From Anaerolineae bacterium (GTDB lineage: Bacteria; Chloroflexota; Anaerolineae; Aggregatilineales; Phototrophicaceae), in NCBI GenBank assembly GCA_020849765.1, contig JADLAY010000058.1:124001-188000 (forward strand): 64,000 nt of DNA. Reading direction: 5' to 3'. The notes beneath the pieces are model-generated. The model did no database searches, was not told the DNA's origin, and saw nothing but the letters and a program-made list of their open reading frames with translations. The position numbers were made by a program, and so were the translations under genes. Shown here piece by piece: positions 15,942 to 24,483 of this stretch (positions are counted from its first letter, which is position 1; each line of letters starts with the position of its first letter).

Positions 15942-16964
15942 TTAAGATTGTGTATCGCGCAGGTAGACGACCTGCCCGGAGTGCTGCGAACGGGTGGCAG
16001 CCACGCCGATCTGCAGCGCCGCGCGGGCGTCCTTGGCTGTGATGGAGGGTGCTTTGCTGTGGACGAGGCAGTCGGCAAAGTGCTCGATCTGCCGGGTATA
16101 GGCTGGGCCGAAGCGTTGGGGGAAGTGAGGCACGATGTCGTGCGTGACCCCGGCCTGGGTGGTGATCAGCACGGGCGTCTGTTGAAGATAACCGACCTTC
16201 AACGTGCCCTTGCTGCCGACGATCTCGGTCTGAATGTCGTAGCCGTAGACGGCGTCTCGGCTGACCTCGACGTTGCCGAGCGCGCCGTTCTCGAAGCGCA
16301 GGTTGATCATGGCGTAGTCGACGTCATTGACCGTCTGTAACTCCGGGAAGACGAGCGACGCGACCTCGGTGTGGACGCGCTCGACCTCGGCGCCCATGTA
16401 CCAGCGCAGCAGGTCGAAATCGTGAATGCCCATGTCCAGGATCAGGCCGCCGCTCACGGCAGGATTGGCGAACTCCAGGCTCGTGCGCCCGGCGTCGCGT
16501 CCGATCGAACGGATGGCGACCGGCTCGCCGATCAGCCCGTCGTCGATCTGGCGCTTGGCCCGCGCGTAGCCCTCGTCGAAGCGGCGCATGAAGCCGACCT
16601 GAAACAGCACGCCCGCCCGCTCGACCGCGGCGATCATCTCGTCGGTGGCGGCCAGCGTCAGGGCGGTCGGTTTCTCGCAGAAGATGGCTTTGCCCGCCTC
16701 AGCGGCGGCGATCACGACGTCGCGATGGGTGTGCGTCGGCGAGGCGACGATCACGCCGTGCACGTCCGGCTGTGCCAGCAGCTCGTGATAATCCGCAAAG
16801 ACGGCGACGCCGGGCACTTTCGACGCGAATTCGTCGGTGACTTCCTGGCGCGGGTCCGCCACGGCGACCAGTCGCGCATTGTCGATCTGGCGGGCGACAT
16901 GATAGGCATAGACGGTGCCCATGCGCCCCAGGCCGATAACCCCCATGTGGATGGCTGCGGGCAT
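15942..16964 (-). CDS. Gfo/Idh/MocA oxidoreductase, inositol 2-dehydrogenase-like
   Basis: A 340-residue NAD(P)-dependent dehydrogenase. The Rossmann motif is MGVIGLGRMGTVYAYHV (residues 7-23), the Gfo/Idh Lys motif is FCEKPTALTLAATDE (near residue 97), and the active-site segment is ILDMGIHDFDLLRWYMG (near residue 175), with Asp and His as in inositol dehydrogenases. The window holds a second member at 24767 that is closer to canonical IolG, so this one may act on another isomer such as scyllo- or chiro-inositol; that division is a guess. It is the first gene of the transporter operon, behind a strong promoter at 17045-17073. Confidence 0.85.
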   Translation of the reverse strand: MPAAIHMGVIGLGRMGTVYAYHVARQIDNARLVAVADPRQEVTDEFASKVPGVAVFADYHELLAQPDVHGVIVASPTHTHRDVVIAAAEAGKAIFCEKPTALTLAATDEMIAAVERAGVLFQVGFMRRFDEGYARAKRQIDDGLIGEPVAIRSIGRDAGRTSLEFANPAVSGGLILDMGIHDFDLLRWYMGAEVERVHTEVASLVFPELQTVNDVDYAMINLRFENGALGNVEVSRDAVYGYDIQTEIVGSKGTLKVGYLQQTPVLITTQAGVTHDIVPHFPQRFGPAYTRQIEHFADCLVHSKAPSITAKDARAALQIGVAATRSQHSGQVVYLRDTQS

Positions 16965-17032
16965 AAAGACTTCCCAAGAAGGTCAAGAATAAGAAACAGG
17001 AATCTTCGATGTGTTTATCATTGCTTGCCAAA

Positions 17033-17073
17033 TATTCCGGAAACATAGTACACTTCGGTTGCGCTTATGTCAA
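17033..17073 (-). promoter_or_regulatory. Sigma70 promoter with overlapping dyad operator for the inositol transporter operon
   Basis: Read on the minus strand: -35 TTGACA (17073-17068), a 17-bp spacer, and -10 TACTAT (17050-17045), giving a start near 17038. The dyad TGTTTCCGGAATA (17045-17033), with its centre TTCCGGAA, covers the end of the -10 and the transcript start, the classical position for a repressor site. The IclR-family gene starting at 17146 is the obvious candidate to bind it; IclR proteins often bind such imperfect TTCC/GGAA dyads. Confidence 0.7.
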
Positions 17074-17145
17074 CAAATGCGTAAAAAACGCCGTTATTGC
17101 CTAGATTTGTTGTGCATTATGCAACTTGATGCGAGAACAGACTTT

Positions 17146-17910
17146 ATGAGTGGCATTCAATCGCTCTCGCGCGGGCTGTTGATTCTCGACTGCGTGGCGA
17201 GCGCCGGACGCAGTGTCAGCATCACTGAAGTGGCACAAATGTTGCAGATCGACAAGAGCAGTGCGTCGCGCCTGGTCAAGACGCTCGTGCAGCACGACTA
17301 TCTGCAGCCGGAGCGCGGTTCGCGCAGGTTTGTGCTCGGCAAGCGCATGTACCAGATCAGTTGGCAACTGCTCAACCGGATGCCGGTGCGCGAGAAAGCC
17401 AAACCCTACCTCTATCGCCTGGTGCAGGCGACCGGTGAATGCTCGCATACCGCCGTCTACTCCGAGGGCAAGGCGCTCATGATCGACGACGTCGAGGCGG
17501 AAGCCTCACTGCGCGTCGTCGGCGGCGTCGGGCGGCGCATTCCGCTTCACTGCACCGCCGTCGGCAAGAGTCTGCTCGCCTTCGCGCATTTGCCGCTGCC
17601 CGCCGTGCTCGAAACCAAGACGCCGCGCACGATCACACACACGAACGAACTCAAGGCGCATCTGGCCGAGGTGCGCGCCGCCGGTTACGCCCTCGACGAC
17701 GAGGAGCACGAACCGGGCGTGCGCTGCCTGGCCGCGCCGGTCTACGACGCGATGGGCAACGTCATCGCCAGTATCGGCATCTCCGGCCCGACCGTCCGCG
17801 TGACCGACGACCGGATCGAAGGTCTGGCGCTGCACGTCATGCGCGCAGCGCAGGCACTGTCAGCAGAATTGGGCTACGTCGCCCTACCGGAAGCCCAGGT
17901 AGGCGATTGA
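17146..17910 (+). CDS. IclR family transcriptional regulator
   Basis: A 254-residue IclR regulator. The N-terminal winged helix-turn-helix includes VSITEVAQMLQIDKSSASRLVKTL (about residues 24-47) and the wing region LQPERGSRRFVLGKRMY. The C-terminal effector domain carries RIPLHCTAVGKSLLAF and HEPGVRCLAAPVYD with the conserved Cys. ATG 17146 gives the normal family start; an ATG at 17119 would add nine residues and has no ribosome site. It lies between the transporter operon (divergent) and iolC (19 bp downstream, same strand), so it most likely senses an inositol intermediate and represses both directions. Confidence 0.9.
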   Translation: MSGIQSLSRGLLILDCVASAGRSVSITEVAQMLQIDKSSASRLVKTLVQHDYLQPERGSRRFVLGKRMYQISWQLLNRMPVREKAKPYLYRLVQATGECSHTAVYSEGKALMIDDVEAEASLRVVGGVGRRIPLHCTAVGKSLLAFAHLPLPAVLETKTPRTITHTNELKAHLAEVRAAGYALDDEEHEPGVRCLAAPVYDAMGNVIASIGISGPTVRVTDDRIEGLALHVMRAAQALSAELGYVALPEAQVGD

Positions 17911-17928
17911 CAGAGGGAATAGGAAATA

Positions 17929-18942
17929 ATGCAGGATTTTGACGTTCTCAACATGGGCCGCAGCGGCATCGACCTCTATTCGAACGATGTCGGCGCGCCC
18001 TTCGAGCAGATCACGAACTTCGCCGCCTACGTCGGTGGATCGCCGCTCAACATCTGCGTCAGCGCGCGGCGGCTCGGCCTCAAGACCGCCCTGCTGACCG
18101 CCGTCGGCAACGACCCGGTCGGCGATTTCATCCTTCACTTCCTGAACAACGAAGGCATCGAGACAGGCTACATCCCGCGCAAGCCGGGGCGGCGCACGTC
18201 CGCCGTCATCCTCGGCATCGAGCCGCCGGACAAGTTCCCGCTCGTCTACTACCGCGAGAACTGCGCCGACATCGCGCTCACCATCGACGACGTGCTGGCC
18301 GCGCCGGTCGCGCGCTCGCGCGTGCTCCAGTTCGCCGGGACCAATCTCAGCCTGGAGCCGAGCCGCAGCGCGACCCAGTTCGCGGCGGAGCTGGCGCGCG
18401 CCAACGGTGTCACGGTCGTGCTCGACGTCGATTTCCGCCCCGATCAGTGGCACGACGTGCGCGCGTTCGGCGTGCAGATCCGGGCGACGCTGCGGCTGGC
18501 CGATATCGTCATCGGCACCGAGGACGAGATCAACGCTGCCATGCTGACCAGCCCGGCGCAGATGTCGCTGACGCACTCGCAGGTCTCGGATACGCACGTG
18601 CAGGGCGACACCGAAGAATCCGTACGCGCCATCCTGCGCATGGGGCCGGAAGCGCTCATCCTCAAGACCGGCTCGCGCGGCTCGCGCATCTATCTCAAAT
18701 CCGGCGAGGTGATCGAAGCGCCGGGCTACCCGGTCGACGTCTACAACATCCTCGGCGCGGGCGATGCCTTCGGCGGCGGGTTTCTCTACGGTTACGTCCA
18801 CGATTGGGGCTGGCGCAAATCGGCGCGGCTCGGCAATGCCTGCGGCGCCATCGTCGTGACCAAGCACGGCTGCGCCAACTTCATGCCGACCATGGCCGAG
18901 GTCGAAGACTTCGTCAGCACCCGCGGCGGGCTGGATGGGTAG
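17929..18942 (+). CDS. iolC: 5-dehydro-2-deoxygluconokinase
   Basis: A 337-residue PfkB-family kinase that phosphorylates 5-dehydro-2-deoxy-D-gluconate at C6. Seen: substrate motif YVGGSPLNICVSARRLGLKTALLTAVGNDPVG (residues 31-66), YYRENCADIALT, DVDFRPDQW near residue 165, and the PfkB C-terminal signature with catalytic Asp, NILGAGDAFGGGFLYGYVH near residue 270. IolC proteins of some proteobacteria carry a DUF2090 aldolase domain at the C-terminus; this one does not, and a separate aldolase is at 27509. AGGAAATA precedes the ATG. Confidence 0.92.
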   Translation: MQDFDVLNMGRSGIDLYSNDVGAPFEQITNFAAYVGGSPLNICVSARRLGLKTALLTAVGNDPVGDFILHFLNNEGIETGYIPRKPGRRTSAVILGIEPPDKFPLVYYRENCADIALTIDDVLAAPVARSRVLQFAGTNLSLEPSRSATQFAAELARANGVTVVLDVDFRPDQWHDVRAFGVQIRATLRLADIVIGTEDEINAAMLTSPAQMSLTHSQVSDTHVQGDTEESVRAILRMGPEALILKTGSRGSRIYLKSGEVIEAPGYPVDVYNILGAGDAFGGGFLYGYVHDWGWRKSARLGNACGAIVVTKHGCANFMPTMAEVEDFVSTRGGLDG

Positions 18943-18950
18943 GGGACTGG

Positions 18951-18978
18951 GTGCTCAGTGCTCGGTACTCAGTGCTTA
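18951..18978. repeat. Heptad repeat array
   Basis: Four 7-bp units GTGCTCA, GTGCTCG, GTACTCA, GTGCTTA directly after the iolC stop. It opens a gene-free stretch (18943-19416) that also holds a two-hairpin module and three palindromes. Confidence 0.65.
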
Positions 18979-19081
18979 GTTCTTGTTCACGGTGCGAGGC
19001 GATGGGTTCAAGGTGGAAGCGTGTATTCATGGACGCCGTAGCCTGAGGTGAAATGATTTGTGCCCTGACGTGAGGTTTTCC

Positions 19082-19133
19082 AGCGCCTTTAGTGCGCTTG
19101 ATTTTGGTTAGCCGACAGGCTTCAGCAGTCGGC
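19082..19133 (+). repeat. Two-hairpin module (copy C)
   Basis: Hairpin 1 AGCGCCTTTAGTGCGCT (19082-19098), linker TGATTTTGGTTA, then hairpin 2 with arms GCCGAC (19111-19116) and GTCGGC (19128-19133). The reverse complement of 63412-63462 has the same order and an almost identical first hairpin. Confidence 0.65.
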
Positions 19134-19221
19134 GGGTGCTCAGGATGGGTGTTCGGTGCAGGAAAGTGTGATAGGCATGTGGTGAGAATGTTTATTCACC
19201 TGTTCGTGAAAACACCAGGAC

Positions 19222-19323
19222 GGACGCCAAAAATGGCGTCCCTACGAGTCACGAGGTGTCTGTAGGGACAGGGCGTGCCCTGTCCGTTTGCTTGATTTCG
19301 TCTAGGCGACGGATTGATCCGTC
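19222..19323. repeat. Cluster of three palindromes including GTAGGGAC-armed elements
   Basis: Palindrome a at 19222-19241 (GGACGCCA/TGGCGTCC, continuing into CCTACG), palindrome b at 19262-19286 (GTAGGGACAGGGC/GCCCTGTCC), palindrome c at 19308-19323 (GACGGAT/ATCCGTC). Palindrome a has the same arms as those at 43503-43522 and 60287-60304. Confidence 0.7.
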
Positions 19324-19416
19324 CGCGAACGAGGATGAACACAATATTGCTCTGGATTACCTTTTTGTCTGCCCCGACCGCTGTGGGCAGCAATTTAAGA
19401 TGGACGGTTTATTACG

Positions 19417-20247
19417 ATGGCGAAGAAAAGACAACTTGGAGTGTGTACGTGGACGTTCGGCGAGCAGCCGTTGGCGACGACGGCCGAAACGCTCGCGCGA
19501 TTGGGCTTTGACGGCGTCGAACTGCTCGGCGATCTCTCTTTGTACTCCGCGGAACAGGCCGCGCGCATCCTCGACGATCAGGGGCTGGCGGTCTTCTCGC
19601 TCACGCCCGCCAACGTCGACATCAGCCACCCGGACGCGCTGACCCGGCAGGCGGCGGTCGACTACTACTACGAACTGATCGACTTCGCCGCGGCGCTCGG
19701 CGAGCCGCTCATCTCGTGTCACGGGCTGGTCGGGCGCATTGCGCCGCTGGCGACGATGGACATCGAAGATCACTTCCTGCGCGACTCGGTGCGCAAGATC
19801 GGCGCGCGTGCGGGCGAGGTCGGCCTGCGCGTCGTCTTCGAAGTGCTCAATCGCTACGAAAGCCACCAGATCAACAACCACGCCCAGGCGCTCGATCTGG
19901 TCGCGCGCGCGGGGCTGGATAACCTCGGCATTCTGCTCGATGCCTATCACATGAACATCGAAGAGGCCGCCCCGGCAGCCGCGCTGGCGACGGCGGGCGA
20001 GGCGCTCTGGCTCTATCACGCCGGCGATTCGAATCGCGAGGGCATCGGTCACGGCCACACGGATTTCCGGGCGCAACTGCGCGCGCTGGATAAGGTCGGC
20101 TATGACGGCCCGATCGTCCTCGAATGCGCCGCGCCCGGCCCCAACCCGTTCACGCCGGACAAGGGCGGCGAGTGGCGCGCGACGCTTGAGTCATACCTGG
20201 CAGACAGCCGCCACTGGCTGGTGGAATCGTTCGGAACTGCAAAATGA
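19417..20247 (+). CDS. Sugar isomerase/epimerase, probable inosose isomerase (IolI-like)
   Basis: A 276-residue xylose-isomerase-like TIM barrel. The four metal ligands of the tagatose-3-epimerase group are readable: Glu in FEVLNRYE (near 145), Asp in LLDAYHMN (near 178), His in YHAGDSN (near 205) and Glu in IVLECAAPG (near 240). In an inositol operon a member of this family usually interconverts inososes (IolI) so that chiro- or other inositols can enter. The substrate is inferred from position: it sits 11 bp before iolB. Ketose 3-epimerase activity is the main alternative. Confidence 0.82.
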   Translation: MAKKRQLGVCTWTFGEQPLATTAETLARLGFDGVELLGDLSLYSAEQAARILDDQGLAVFSLTPANVDISHPDALTRQAAVDYYYELIDFAAALGEPLISCHGLVGRIAPLATMDIEDHFLRDSVRKIGARAGEVGLRVVFEVLNRYESHQINNHAQALDLVARAGLDNLGILLDAYHMNIEEAAPAAALATAGEALWLYHAGDSNREGIGHGHTDFRAQLRALDKVGYDGPIVLECAAPGPNPFTPDKGGEWRATLESYLADSRHWLVESFGTAK

Positions 20248-20258
20248 GGGCATGCTAG

Positions 20259-21143
20259 ATGGACTACACTCCCGAAAATCTCCTGGTGAAATCCCAGGAC
20301 ACCGGTCAGGCGGGCGTCTTCGCTCGCGTTCGACCGACCGACGCCGGTTGGGAATACCTGAACATGGCGGCGATTCGACTGAATGCGCACGAACCTTACA
20401 GCAGCAGCACTGGCGAACACGAGCACGTCTCGGTCATCCTCGGCGGGCGCTGCAACTTCCGCACCAGCAAAGGCGAGTACCTCAACATCGGTCGCCGCCC
20501 GGACGTCTTCAGCGGGATGCCGTATGCCGTCTATCTACCGCGCCGCACCGATTTCGAGATCGAAGCGCTGACCGACGACCTGGAGATTGCCTCGTGCTGG
20601 GTGCCGACCGACGAGGATCATCCCGTGCGGCTGGTCACGCCCGCCGACAGCAAGATCGAGATCCGCGGCGGCGGCAATGCCACCCGCCAGATCAACGGCA
20701 TCGTCCCGCCCGGCTTCGACTGCCATCGCCTCGTCTGCGTCGAGGTCTACACGCCGCCGGGCAACTGGTCGAGCTACCCGCCGCACAAGCACGACGTGCA
20801 CCGCGTGGCCGCGGATGGCACCGTGCTCGAAGCCGATCTCGAAGAGATCTACTTCTACAAAATCGACAAGCCGGACGGCTATGCCTACCAGCGCGTCTAC
20901 ACGCTCGACGGCCGCATCGACGCCCTGATGCGCGCGCAGAATCACGACGTCGTGCTGGTGCCGGAAGGCTATCACCCGGTCGTCAGCGCGCACGGCTACA
21001 CGACTTACTATCTCAACTTCCTGGCCGGGTCGGCGCAGTCGCTCGCCAACCAGGACGATCCGCAGTATGCGTGGATCAAGGACACCTGGACCGAGCAAGA
21101 TCCGCGCCTGCCCGTCGTCAGCCACGAGATGGAGCCGAAATAA
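20259..21143 (+). CDS. iolB: 5-deoxy-glucuronate isomerase
   Basis: A 294-residue double-cupin isomerase that converts 5-deoxy-D-glucuronate to 5-dehydro-2-deoxy-D-gluconate. Metal and substrate residues of the family are seen in GNWSSYPPHKHDVH (near residue 170) and in LEEIYFYKIDKPDGYAYQRVYT (near 197), followed by VVSAHGYTTYYLNFLAG near residue 245. Length is normal for the family (about 270-300). GAGGG precedes the ATG by a few bases. Confidence 0.95.
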   Translation: MDYTPENLLVKSQDTGQAGVFARVRPTDAGWEYLNMAAIRLNAHEPYSSSTGEHEHVSVILGGRCNFRTSKGEYLNIGRRPDVFSGMPYAVYLPRRTDFEIEALTDDLEIASCWVPTDEDHPVRLVTPADSKIEIRGGGNATRQINGIVPPGFDCHRLVCVEVYTPPGNWSSYPPHKHDVHRVAADGTVLEADLEEIYFYKIDKPDGYAYQRVYTLDGRIDALMRAQNHDVVLVPEGYHPVVSAHGYTTYYLNFLAGSAQSLANQDDPQYAWIKDTWTEQDPRLPVVSHEMEPK

Positions 21144-21169
21144 GGGTCATGAATCCTTGGCGTCTTTTG

Positions 21170-21262
21170 CCCTCACCCTAAATCCCTCTCCCTTATGGAG
21201 AGGGACTTTATGGAGCATTTTCTCCCCTTCTTTCTCAGGGAGAAGGGGCCGGGGGATGAGGG
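21170..21262. repeat. Nested inverted repeat element (CCCTCACCC...GATGAGGG)
   Basis: Outer arms CCCTCACCC (21170-21178) and GGGGGATGAGGG (21251-21262) enclose two inner hairpins, CCCTCTCC...GGAGAGGG (21184-21204) and CTCCCCTTC...GAGAAGGGG (21222-21248). It is of the same type as 9721-9812 and lies between iolB and iolD. Confidence 0.7.
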
Positions 21263-21356
21263 CCAGCGGCGGCGCCTTCTGAATCAAAAACTGGACGCAT
21301 ACTTGACCGGGCCTGTCGCCGAGTGAGCAGGCGGGCTTTAGCGAAAGAGATCAGCC

Positions 21357-23225
21357 ATGCAAGAGACGCACCGCTTAACGACCGCCCAGGCCCTGATCCT
21401 GTATCTGACCCAGCAATACGTCGAACGCGACGGCGTCGAGCACAAGTTCTTCGCCGGGGTTTGGGGCATCTTCGGCCATGGCAACGTCGCCGGGGTCGGC
21501 CAGGCGCTTCAGCAGTATGCGGATAAGATCCGCTACTACCAATCGCGCAACGAGCAGGCCCAGGTGCACACCGCCGCCGCCTATACCAAGCACAAGAATC
21601 GCTTGCAGACGTTCGCCTGCACCTCGTCGATCGGCCCCGGCGCGACCAACATGATCACCGGCGCGGCCATGGCGACGGTCAACCGGCTGCCGGTGCTGCT
21701 GCTGCCCGGCGATATCTTCGCCGAGCGCATCCAGGCGCCCGTCTTGCAGCAGCTCGAAAATGAGCACACACAGGACATCGGCGTCAACGACTGCTTCAAG
21801 CCTGTCTCGCGCTACTGGGATCGTATCTACCGTCCGGAGCAGTTGATCAGCGCGCTGCCGCAGGTCATGCGCGTGCTGACCTCGCCCGCGGATACCGGCG
21901 CCGTCACGCTGGCGCTGCCGCAGGACGTGCAGACCTACGCCTACGATTTCCCGGCGGAGATGTTCGAGAAGCGGGTCTGGCACATCCCGCGCAATCGCCC
22001 GGACTTGAGCGCTTTGCAGCGCGCCGTGTCGGCCATCCGCAGCGCGCGCACGCCGATCATCGTTGCGGGTGGCGGCGTCCATTATAGTGAAGCGCAGGCG
22101 GCGCTGCGCCTGTTCGTGGAGCGGCACGGCATCCCGGTCGGCGAGACGCAGGCGGGCAAGGGTGCGCTGCCCTACGATCACCCGCTCAACCTGGGCGCCA
22201 TCGGCGCGACCGGCACCCAGGGTGCCAACATCATCGCCCGCGAAGCCGACCTCGTGATCGGCGTCGGCACGCGCTACAGCGATTTCACCAGTGCCTCGAA
22301 TACGGCCTTCCAAAACCCGGACGTGCGCTTCGTCAACGTCAACGTCTTCGAGTTCGACGCCTACAAGCGCGGCGCCATCCCGCTCGTCGGCGATGCGCGC
22401 GTCACGCTGGAAGAATTGAGCGGCGCGCTCGGCGACTACCGCACGTCGGCGGCGCTTCAGGCTCGTGCCCACCAGTTCAATACCGAGTGGGACGCCGAGG
22501 TCGAGCGCATCTATCACCTGGAGCACGAGCCGCTGCTCAGCCAGGGCGAAGTCGTCGGTATGATCAATACCTTCAGCCGCCCGCAGGACGTCGTTCTGTG
22601 CGCGGCAGGCAGCCTGCCAGGCGACCTGCACAAGCTGTGGCGCACGCGTGACCCGCGCGGCTATCACCTGGAATACGGCTTTTCGACCATGGGTTACGAG
22701 ATCGCGGGCGGCATGGGCGTCAAGCTGGCCGACCCGTCGCGCGAGGTCTACGTCATGGTCGGCGACGGCTCGTTCCTGATGATGAGCAGCGAGATCGTGA
22801 CCATGGTGCAGGAGCAGCTCAAGGTCACCATCATCGTGCTCGATAACCATGGCTTCGCCAGCATCGGCGGTCTGAGCAAGAGCGTCGGCAGCGATGGCTT
22901 CGGCACCAAGTATCGCTACCGCACCGACAGCGAAGCGCTCGACGGCGAAACGTTGCCGATCGACTTCGCCAAGTTGTGTGAAGGTATGGGCGCCTATACG
23001 CTGCGCGCACGCGATCGCGCCGGGTTCGCGCGGGCGCTCGATGAAGCGCGCAAGATCACGGATCGTCCCGTCTGCATCGTCACCGAAACGGATCGGCGCG
23101 AGCGCGTCGGCGGCTACGAGTCGTGGTGGGATGTCAGCGTGGCCGAAACCAGCGACAACCCGGACGTGCAGCGCGCCCGTGAAGACTACGAAGAAGCGAA
23201 GAAACGCGAACGGCATTACTTGTAG
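21357..23225 (+). CDS. iolD: 3D-(3,5/4)-trihydroxycyclohexane-1,2-dione acylhydrolase (decyclizing)
   Basis: A 622-residue thiamine-diphosphate enzyme that opens the cyclitol ring. The catalytic Glu of the N-terminal PYR domain is in SRNEQAQVHTAAAYTKHK (near residue 65). The central domain contains TPIIVAGGGVHYS (near 235). The TPP motif in the C-terminal PP domain is GDGSFLMMSSEIVTMVQEQ ending in the Asn of VLDNHGF (about 470-500), followed by FASIGGLSKSVGS, which is typical of IolD. Length matches the family (about 620-640). The start ATG follows AAAGAGATCAGCC. Confidence 0.96.
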   Translation: MQETHRLTTAQALILYLTQQYVERDGVEHKFFAGVWGIFGHGNVAGVGQALQQYADKIRYYQSRNEQAQVHTAAAYTKHKNRLQTFACTSSIGPGATNMITGAAMATVNRLPVLLLPGDIFAERIQAPVLQQLENEHTQDIGVNDCFKPVSRYWDRIYRPEQLISALPQVMRVLTSPADTGAVTLALPQDVQTYAYDFPAEMFEKRVWHIPRNRPDLSALQRAVSAIRSARTPIIVAGGGVHYSEAQAALRLFVERHGIPVGETQAGKGALPYDHPLNLGAIGATGTQGANIIAREADLVIGVGTRYSDFTSASNTAFQNPDVRFVNVNVFEFDAYKRGAIPLVGDARVTLEELSGALGDYRTSAALQARAHQFNTEWDAEVERIYHLEHEPLLSQGEVVGMINTFSRPQDVVLCAAGSLPGDLHKLWRTRDPRGYHLEYGFSTMGYEIAGGMGVKLADPSREVYVMVGDGSFLMMSSEIVTMVQEQLKVTIIVLDNHGFASIGGLSKSVGSDGFGTKYRYRTDSEALDGETLPIDFAKLCEGMGAYTLRARDRAGFARALDEARKITDRPVCIVTETDRRERVGGYESWWDVSVAETSDNPDVQRAREDYEEAKKRERHYL

Positions 23226-23231
23226 TTCTGG

Positions 23232-23259
23232 GTGCTCAGCGCTCGGTACTCAGTTGGGT
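23232..23259. repeat. Heptad repeat array
   Basis: Units GTGCTCA, GCGCTCG, GTACTCA, GTTGGGT, directly after iolD. The following 50 bp also repeats TTCAC motifs and is related, in inverted orientation, to 12700-12773. Confidence 0.6.
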
Positions 23260-23415
23260 TCACGGTGCCTGGTTCACAGTTCACCGTGCGGTGAGAAGGT
23301 GACGAGGTTTGAAACGGACAGGTATGAATATCGAGCAATGTGCCGTTTTCCAGTGTTCTGAAGACGCTGGTGGATTAAGGTGTTTGCCATGTTAATCCGG
23401 ATACATTGCGCTCCC

Positions 23416-23478
23416 AGCCACCTTCCAGGTGGCTTACAAACCTCCAGCCGCAGGCTTCGAGCCTGCGGCGAAGGTGAG
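23416..23478 (+). repeat. Two-hairpin module (copy D)
   Basis: Hairpin 1 is AGCCACC/GGTGGCT (23416-23434), the linker TACAAACCTCCA, hairpin 2 GCCGCAGGC/GCCTGCGGC (23447-23469), and a tail ending CGAAGGTGAGC. The loops are TTCCA and TTCGA. The 14-base tail CGGCGAAGGTGAGC is shared exactly with the module at 63402-63462. Confidence 0.75.
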
Positions 23479-23583
23479 CGACAACATATCCGGTTCAATA
23501 AGGACATGAACGCAATATTTGTCACTTTGAACTTTGATTCGCAGGCGACTGCGGCGCACATCCGCAGGCAAAAGGACTAAAAA

Positions 23584-24483
23584 ATGACCATACGTGTTGC
23601 ATCAGCGCCCGTCTCCTGGGGCATTTATGAGTTTGAAGGGATCGCACCGAAGTATCCGTACAGCCGCGTGCTCGACGAGATCGCCGGCACCGGCTACACC
23701 GGCATCGAGCTGGGGCCGTATGGCTACCTGCCGACCGATCCGGAAGTGCTGCGCGCCGAACTGGGCAAACGAGGGCTGCAACTGCTGTCCGCCTTCGTGC
23801 CGGTCAAGCTGGTCGATGAGTCCGCGCACGAAGCGGGCGCGGCGGAAGCGCTCAAGGTCGGGCGGCTGCTGGCGGCGCTCGGCGCGCATTACATCGTGCT
23901 GGCGGACGACAACGGCAAGGTCGACTGGCTGGTCAAGCAGGCCGGTCGGCGCACGGGCAGCGCGCTTTCCCCCGTTGAGTGGGACGTCTTCGCGCGCGGC
24001 GTCAACCTGATCGCGCGCCGCGTCTACGACGAACTCGGCCTGAAGCTGGTCTTCCATCATCACTGCGGCGGCTACGTCGAGACGCCGGACGAGACGCGCG
24101 CCCTGCTCGAACGTGCCGATCCGGAACTGGTCGGCCTGTGCCTGGATACCGGTCACTGGCATTACGGCGGGGGCGATGCCGTCGCCGCGATTGAAGAATA
24201 CGGCGAGCGCGTGCGCTACCTGCATCTGAAGGATTGCAGCGCCAGCATCGCGCAGCAGTGTCGCGACCAGGCCAAAGATTACATGCAGGCGGTCGAGGCG
24301 GGGGTCTTCTGCCCGCTCGGCGAGGGCGAGGTCGATTTCCCCGGCGTCATCCGCGCGATGGAAGCGCTCGGCTACGACGGCTGGGCCATCGTCGAGCAGG
24401 ACGTGCTGGTTGACGATCTCGATGCGCCGAAGCGTTATTCGCAGCAAAACCGCGATTATCTGCGCGGCATTGGATTGGAATAG
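23584..24483 (+). CDS. iolE: Inosose dehydratase
   Basis: A 299-residue TIM-barrel enzyme that dehydrates 2-keto-myo-inositol to 3D-trihydroxycyclohexane-1,2-dione. Family features are APVSWGIYEFEG at the N-terminus, GIELGPYGYLPTD near residue 42, VFHHHCGGYVETPDE near residue 155 with metal-binding His and Glu, LCLDTGHWHYGGGD near residue 183 and YLHLKDC near residue 218. AAGGA at 23571-23576 sets the start. The TAG stop is formed by the first unit of the octad array that follows. Confidence 0.94.
   Translation: MTIRVASAPVSWGIYEFEGIAPKYPYSRVLDEIAGTGYTGIELGPYGYLPTDPEVLRAELGKRGLQLLSAFVPVKLVDESAHEAGAAEALKVGRLLAALGAHYIVLADDNGKVDWLVKQAGRRTGSALSPVEWDVFARGVNLIARRVYDELGLKLVFHHHCGGYVETPDETRALLERADPELVGLCLDTGHWHYGGGDAVAAIEEYGERVRYLHLKDCSASIAQQCRDQAKDYMQAVEAGVFCPLGEGEVDFPGVIRAMEALGYDGWAIVEQDVLVDDLDAPKRYSQQNRDYLRGIGLE

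Noticed and set aside
21375..23216. 613-residue open frame opposite iolD
   Set aside because: Long antisense frames are usual in GC-rich genes; the protein is low-complexity in Arg, Ala and Asp, has no motif, and iolD on the other strand is certain. The same holds for 25758-27347, 1177-2100 and 8827-9687.
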